Origin: Ettlia oleoabundans
Lineage: Eukaryota > Chlorophyta > Chlorophyceae > Chlamydomonadales
NCBI GenBank assembly: GCA_019693395.1
Contig: JAAMXP010000998.1
Location: 1 to 13,347, forward strand
DNA: 13,347 bases
Direction: 5' to 3'
Shown: positions 9,443-13,347 of the stretch, piece by piece
How the letters are laid out: the number at the start of each line of letters is the position of its first letter
Numbering within the stretch: the first letter of the stretch is position 1
Notes under the pieces: generated by a model
The model's input: only the letters and a program-made list of their open reading frames with translations
Databases searched by the model: none
What the model was told of the DNA's origin: nothing
Translations under genes and position numbers: made by a program

Positions 9443-9867
9443 TTACAGGATTCAACCGCTAGTACTGTTTGAGCATCATCTCGTAACAATTTATGGTTTA
9501 AGGCAAAGGAGAAATGGATCTCAAGGCAGAAAACAGTGAAGGCAGCTGCTGCACGGCTCGGCAAATGCAGAAAAAGCAGTGTTGGGTTTTATAACTTTGG
9601 CCAGCTGCCATTGCATTTTCCAAACAATCGAAATTGCAAAGCAGCGATATGCCGCAAACACAACAGGCGACACCTGTTGGTGGGCGTGTCTGTGGTGGGA
9701 AGCAGTACCGAAGATTTGTACTTTCCAAACTTGGCAAGCCTGGTTGACGGCTGCCTCAGCTCTTGCCACTTGCATCTGCGTGTGAGGCTGCAATATGTGG
9801 CGGAATACAGGAATGCGCTACACACACTATGCAGCAGACGCTATGCACGCTACGCACGCTGTGCATG
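9443..9867 (-). promoter_or_regulatory. Likely long 3' UTR of urea carboxylase with TGTAA signal
   Basis: The first minus-strand TGTAA after the carboxylase stop codon is TTACA at 9443-9447 on the plus strand, which implies a 3' UTR of about 420 nt. The first 30 nt are made of 9-bp repeats. Apart from those, nothing coding or structured was recognised. UTRs of this length occur in green algae, but transcript data are needed to fix the end. Confidence 0.4.
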
Positions 9868-9873
9868 CTATGC
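9838..9873 (-). repeat. Four 9-bp tandem units spanning the urea carboxylase stop codon
   Basis: Read on the minus strand, the units are GCATAGCAT, GCACAGCGT, GCGTAGCGT and GCATAGCGT. The first unit includes the final Ala codon and the TAG stop. Because the unit is 9 bp, two later units carry in-frame TAG codons too. The repeat therefore continues from the last codon into the 3' UTR. Confidence 0.85.
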
Positions 9874-10284
9874 CACCACTAGGCACAGCGGGCTGCCCTG
9901 CTGCACCATGTCGCCCTGCTGCACGCAGATGTGCTTGAGGGTGCCATCTGCTGGTGCTGTCACTGAGTACTCCATTTTCATGGCCTCCAGCACAACCTGA
10001 AAGGCATTTTAAGGGTGAAAAAGGGAAAAGAAATGTTGATGGGATAGCGAGGGGGAATTTCTTGTTGTTCAGACAGCAGGGCTGTGAGGGTGCAGACAGG
10101 GGTGGCAGACACGCATGCAGTCAACAGGACAAATTCCAAGGGCAGCCGCATAGGCAGGCGCTAGAAAGGAGAAAGGCAGGCGCTGGCGCTGCCTGTCCGA
10201 GTGGCTGCGCGCCGATTTGACTCACCAGCGTGTCCCCCGCCTTCACTGCCTGTCCCACATCGGCCTTGATCTCCCAAACCGTGC
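9868..10284 (-). other. Biotinyl (BCCP) domain of urea carboxylase, two exons
   Basis: Exons 10284-10226 and 9996-9868, with the last codon of exon 10752-10665, encode [20 protein letters not shown] and then [16 protein letters not shown], ending [13 protein letters not shown]. The Lys of the MKM motif, codon 9978-9976, is the expected biotinylation site. The 229-bp intron falls in phase 0 just before VVLEAMKM. The fold and target site look intact. Confidence 0.95.
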
Positions 10285-13177
10285 CTGCAGTGGATTGGCA
10301 GACAGGTAGGAAATATAAGGGGGCCAGAGCAAAAGGCTGGCAGCCATGACAGCCAGGCAAGCAGCTGTGCATGGCCAGGCAAGCAGCCAGGCAAGCAGCT
10401 GAGCTGTCTCAGCTTCTCTGGCGCTGTTGGGGCGAGCTGCCGCATGGACACGTGCAAGCTGCAACCATGCAACTCGTAACTGCCCAACAAGTGCAAAGCA
10501 TAAACAACAAGGTAAGGCAGGCCAAGCCCTGGTGCGGCTGCCAGGGCCGCCTCGAAGCCACTGCTGCTCCACACGGCGCATACATAGCGTGCAGTGCTGC
10601 CTGTGCCAGTGGAATAAGCATATTAAGAGCGGTACAGGCTTACAGCGGAAACATATAAACTCACCGGTGACTGCGGCGGCAACCTGGGTTCCTTCCTGCC
10701 CCTCATAAGGATGACCATCCTGCTCCCCAACAGCTTGCTGCTCTTTCAAAGACTGCAACATAGCATAGCATAGCGCAACATAGGACACAGCATAGCACAG
10801 CACTCAGCGTAGCAAGAGGCGGGTCCCCAGAGGAGAGCCAGAGATGGAGAGTCGAGTTGGAGGGATCAGGGAGGCCCACCTGCCAGCACAACCCAGCCAA
10901 GCGGTGCAGGATGCAGAGGGGGCACCGGCACCGGCAGGCAGCCCCTCTTCACTTCAATGATTCAGATAGGTTTCTGGACTAAAACCACAACCCCACCCAA
11001 GACCCCTATCCCCCCAGAAGTATGTAAAAGTATGTAAAACATTTTCTCACCACGCCATTCATCTCCGCTTTTTGAGAATCCAGCTTCTGCAGCATCGCCA
11101 CATCAATGGCCATCTGTTCTGCCATGGCGGTGCGCTGCCGCCGCCGCAACTCCTCATACTCACCCGCCACTCCCTTCATGAACTGCAGCAGACATAGAGG
11201 CAGCCAGTTGGAGCCGCGGTTGAAACAGCGGGGCCACCAGACGGCAATTGATGCGAGGAAGCCAGAACGAAGGAGACAAAGGAGCTGCAAGGAAAGAAAT
11301 CCCTGCCAATACATCTCACTGCTTGAGTCAAAACAGTACCCACTGGTTCAACATGCCAATCACAGCCAACCGCCCACCTCGTTGTATTCATGCACGTCCA
11401 AGGTGGCCTGCTCAATGCGGATGTCAAGGCGTCCATTGCGAAAGTCGGCCCGAAGCTGCTCCAGGTCATCCTCAGGCACCTCGTAGAACCGCACCTGCAG
11501 CAGGGAACCTTGGAAACACCTTGGTTCATACCGAGTGCCTTTCAGTAACTTCATGTGTTGAAATTTGGTTCAAGCGGGGTGAGAACACAGGGTGGGATGG
11601 GGAAAACGGCAGGCAGGTGGCAAGCGCTGCTTCACGCTTCTTGGCAGGCAGAGCAGAGGGCAGACAGCATAAGATGTATCAATGAAATATGCCACGCAGC
11701 TCGGGCAGGGCTTACTTGGCCAACATTGCTTACGTGGCTAGCAATGCAGCGTCCCAGCCTTTGTTAAGACACTACACAAAATTTACAGGACTGGACCACA
11801 TTTGACTAGGCCGTACAAGGGCTTGCCTGGTCAAAGTTGCGTAGAAGCCAGGGCTTGCCGGGCTGGAAGGGGCCGGTGCGGGTAAAGGGGTTCCAAATGG
11901 GCAGTGTGCGTCCCACCAGCTGGTACCCGCCAGGAGAAGCCATGGGGTACTGCAGGTATGGGAGACAATGTACCGGCACGTCAGCAACAGCGGATGGTAC
12001 TGGAGAAACGCTGTGGATTTGGGATTCAAGGTGTCAGAGATGCTGCCACTAGGCTACAAGCAGCGTTTCTTGTGCCGCAGTGTAGAGGAGGGTGTGTAAG
12101 AGTCCCCACATTCATGCAGGGCAGGCAGGCCACATCAGGGGAAGCGCTCAACCTCAGCATGACAGACAGGGCACAAGTGCATGGAGCCATGATGGAATGG
12201 ATGTGACCCACTCACAATGCACATGTAGGTGCCGCCGATACCCACACCACCTGCAAGGCAAAGGCACGATGTGGCCATGCAACTCGCTCAGACCGACTGC
12301 AAAGGGCGTATTTACCACTAAAATTTCAAGAGGGGGAAGTGATGTGTTGGTGGTCACAGGCAAGCATTGTAAGAAAGTATTTTCCAGAGTCCCGCGGGCC
12401 TCAGCACCAACCAACCTGACCTCCCTTACTCACCCTCAGGCGTGTATGTGCGTGCAGGGTTGTACTTTGGCACCACAAGGCGGTGGCGGGGGTCCACAGG
12501 CACCGCGCAAGGGGCCCCCAGGTAGACATCTCCCAGTCCAAGGACCATGTAGCTGGCCTCAAACAGCACCTTGCGGACCGCCTCAATAGGGTCGCCTTCA
12601 AGGCCTGCAGGAGAAAGAAGGGATGCAGGGAGATAAGGGAAGATTGGTGCAACACATGAGCTGCAGCAGGAGGCTTACAAGGTTATCCGCTAGCTGCTAC
12701 ATGAGCCTACCCTCAGCACGCCCGTAACCCTGTTTGTGAGGTCAGCCAAGAGTAACTGTGCATCCATATTCTGCTGTGCTTAGAATGTTGGTTGCAGGCT
12801 CACCGTTGTTCGCCGCTACAAACTTCACGTTGGAGGGGAGGTAGGGTGCCTCGCTGCGCACGCTGCGCATGTACCTGCAGTGTGAAGCAGTACAACAGAA
12901 ATATAATCGAGGAAGGTGTGGCGGTGGACCAGTGCAGCAGGGTGTGGATATGGCAGTACAGCAGAGCCACCATAAGCTCTGCTGTACCCCAGCACCCCAC
13001 CCCACCCCACCCCCATCCCCCACACAGCACCCCACCTACCACGTGTTCACCATCCACCCACCTGTTGATTGCATCATGCGTCCACTTTTCGTTGAAGGCC
13101 ATGGGGAGGTGCAGGACACGGTAGGGCAGCCTGACAGCGTCCGCGGGCTTCATCGTGGCCTCCGCCTCCTCAAGAAC
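9868..13177 (-). CDS. DUR1: Urea carboxylase, 5'-partial (10 exons, C-terminal 346 aa: part of AHS1, linker, biotinyl domain)
   Basis: Exons in transcript order: 13177-13062, 12874-12804, 12604-12434, 12250-12216, 11949-11827, 11494-11378, 11182-11051, 10752-10665, 10284-10226, 9996-9868 (stop TAG). All phases agree. All introns are GT-AG except 11826-11495, which is GC-AG. The product catalyses ATP- and biotin-dependent carboxylation of urea to allophanate. Family motifs: [100 protein letters not shown], and a biotinyl domain with [12 protein letters not shown]. The biotin carboxylase domain, AHS2 and the rest of AHS1 lie outside the window; full-length proteins are roughly 1,200 aa. The gene ends after the biotinyl domain, as in urea carboxylases generally. 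Fungal fusions place allophanate hydrolase at the N-terminus, so a fusion cannot be excluded from this end, though algae normally keep the two separate (DUR1, DUR2). Confidence 0.94.
10351..10401. repeat. Three copies of a 12-bp CCAGGCAAGCAG unit in a urea carboxylase intron
   Basis: CCAGGCAAGCAG recurs three times within about 50 bp inside intron 10285-10664. The spacing is slightly irregular. It appears to be a local minisatellite-like expansion of the CAG/CTGCC-rich intron sequence. Confidence 0.75.
10756..10803 (-). repeat. CTATGC/CTATGTTGC repeats next to a urea carboxylase acceptor
   Basis: On the minus strand the 45-50 nt before the acceptor at 10754-10753 are made of GCTATG units. 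They include two copies of CTATGTTGC, the second forming the actual TTGCAG acceptor. The same GCTATGC core forms the repeat at 9838-9873. Confidence 0.75.
11495..11826 (-). other. GC-AG intron of urea carboxylase
   Basis: The upstream exon must end after LLRNFDQ, because the family continues directly with (I/V)RFY. At that point the sequence reads CAG|GCAAGC, a good GC-type donor, and the acceptor is CTGCAG before GTGCGG (VRFYEV). A GT donor (GTACGG) lies only a few codons further downstream. Using it would add residues absent from the family and break the phase. The intron is 332 nt. Confidence 0.85.
12216..12250 (-). other. 35-nt microexon in urea carboxylase
   Basis: The exon is bounded by TTGCAG upstream and GTGAGT downstream. 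It completes a split Gly codon (g|gt) and encodes [10 protein letters not shown], a conserved block that urea carboxylases carry before the PGGYQ(L/F)VGRT motif. It keeps phase with both neighbours, so it is well supported despite its small size. Automatic gene callers could easily skip it. Confidence 0.88.
12987..13036. repeat. CCCCA-type tract in a urea carboxylase intron
   Basis: Repeated CCCCA/CCCA units on the plus strand make the sense (minus) strand G-rich in intron 12875-13061. The intronic RNA could form a quadruplex. No coding role is seen. Confidence 0.75.
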
Positions 13178-13347
13178 CTGAGACGAAAACATGGCAGGCA
13201 CAGCGGCATTACAGCGGGACGCCAGAGGGTGTAGCAGGATCACAGCAAGAGGTCCACAGGCGCAGCAGGATCACAGCAGCAGTGCAAGCTGGCAATGGAT
13301 ACTGCAGAGGGCGACAGCAGGCCCCATCTGGAGCGCGCGCGCGTCCC
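13178..13347 (-). other. Intron of urea carboxylase running to the window edge
   Basis: A GTCTCAG acceptor at about 13184-13178 precedes the exon starting [10 protein letters not shown]. Upstream of it, to the end of the window, I find no stretch that matches urea carboxylase. It is read as the 3' part of an intron whose donor lies outside the window. A GCAGGATCACAGCA motif repeated at about 13232 and 13266 is noted here. Confidence 0.55.

Noticed and set aside
9158..9472. 104-codon plus-strand frame between the small gene and urea carboxylase
   Set aside because: It has no family resemblance, no upstream or downstream exon partners, and overlaps the expected 3' UTR and intergenic region.
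10243..10803. 186-codon minus-strand frame through the urea carboxylase linker region
   Set aside because: It is an open run through exon 10665-10752, an intron and part of the next exon in another frame. The spliced model restores the biotinyl domain start ([10 protein letters not shown]) exactly.
1..13347. Mobile element, CRISPR array, tRNA/rRNA or bacterial-type gene cluster
   Set aside because: I saw no long terminal or inverted repeats, transposase or reverse-transcriptase motifs, regularly spaced repeats or cloverleaf-like sequences. The whole window reads as ordinary intron-rich nuclear DNA.

Overview
The window looks like nuclear DNA of a green alga, most likely a core chlorophyte (Chlorophyceae or Trebouxiophyceae type). 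Every gene is split by many introns of about 120-550 bp. Nearly all have GT-AG ends with TGCAG acceptors. The intergenic and intron sequence is rich in CAG/CTG, CCTGCC and GGGT simple repeats, and TGTAA-type poly(A) signals lie downstream of the stop codons. A biotin-dependent urea carboxylase also fits, because many chlorophytes use urea amidolyase rather than urease. The species cannot be told from this sequence. All exon models are hand-built from splice motifs, phase agreement and protein similarity recalled from family knowledge.

Layout: (1) 33-4047, plus strand: nine visible exons of a bZIP-type transcription factor. The window opens inside it, at the basic region/leucine zipper junction, so its 5' end and most of the basic region are missing. 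(2) 4928-7559, minus strand: a complete seven-exon gene for a DNAJB12/DNAJB14-like, ER-membrane-type Hsp40 of about 413 aa with J domain, one membrane segment and DUF1977-like C-terminus. Genes 1 and 2 converge, with candidate poly(A) signals about 370 bp apart. (3) 8134-8897, minus strand: a three-exon gene for an unrecognised protein of about 161 aa with a transit-peptide-like N-terminus, one membrane segment and a charged C-terminal helix. (4) 9868-13177, minus strand: ten exons for the C-terminal 346 residues of urea carboxylase, covering part of the AHS1/KipI-like carboxyltransferase region, the linker and the biotinyl domain with its MKM site. The 5' part lies beyond the window.

The four genes show no obvious shared pathway. 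Genes 2-4 run in the same direction with ordinary eukaryotic spacing and no sign of an operon. I see no mobile element, CRISPR array, tRNA, rRNA or clear new multi-gene system. Points worth a second look are a GC-AG intron and a 35-nt exon in the urea carboxylase gene, a 9-bp repeat that contains the carboxylase stop codon, a possible 39-nt cassette exon in the bZIP gene, the unrecognised membrane protein, and G/C-homopolymer tracts within introns.
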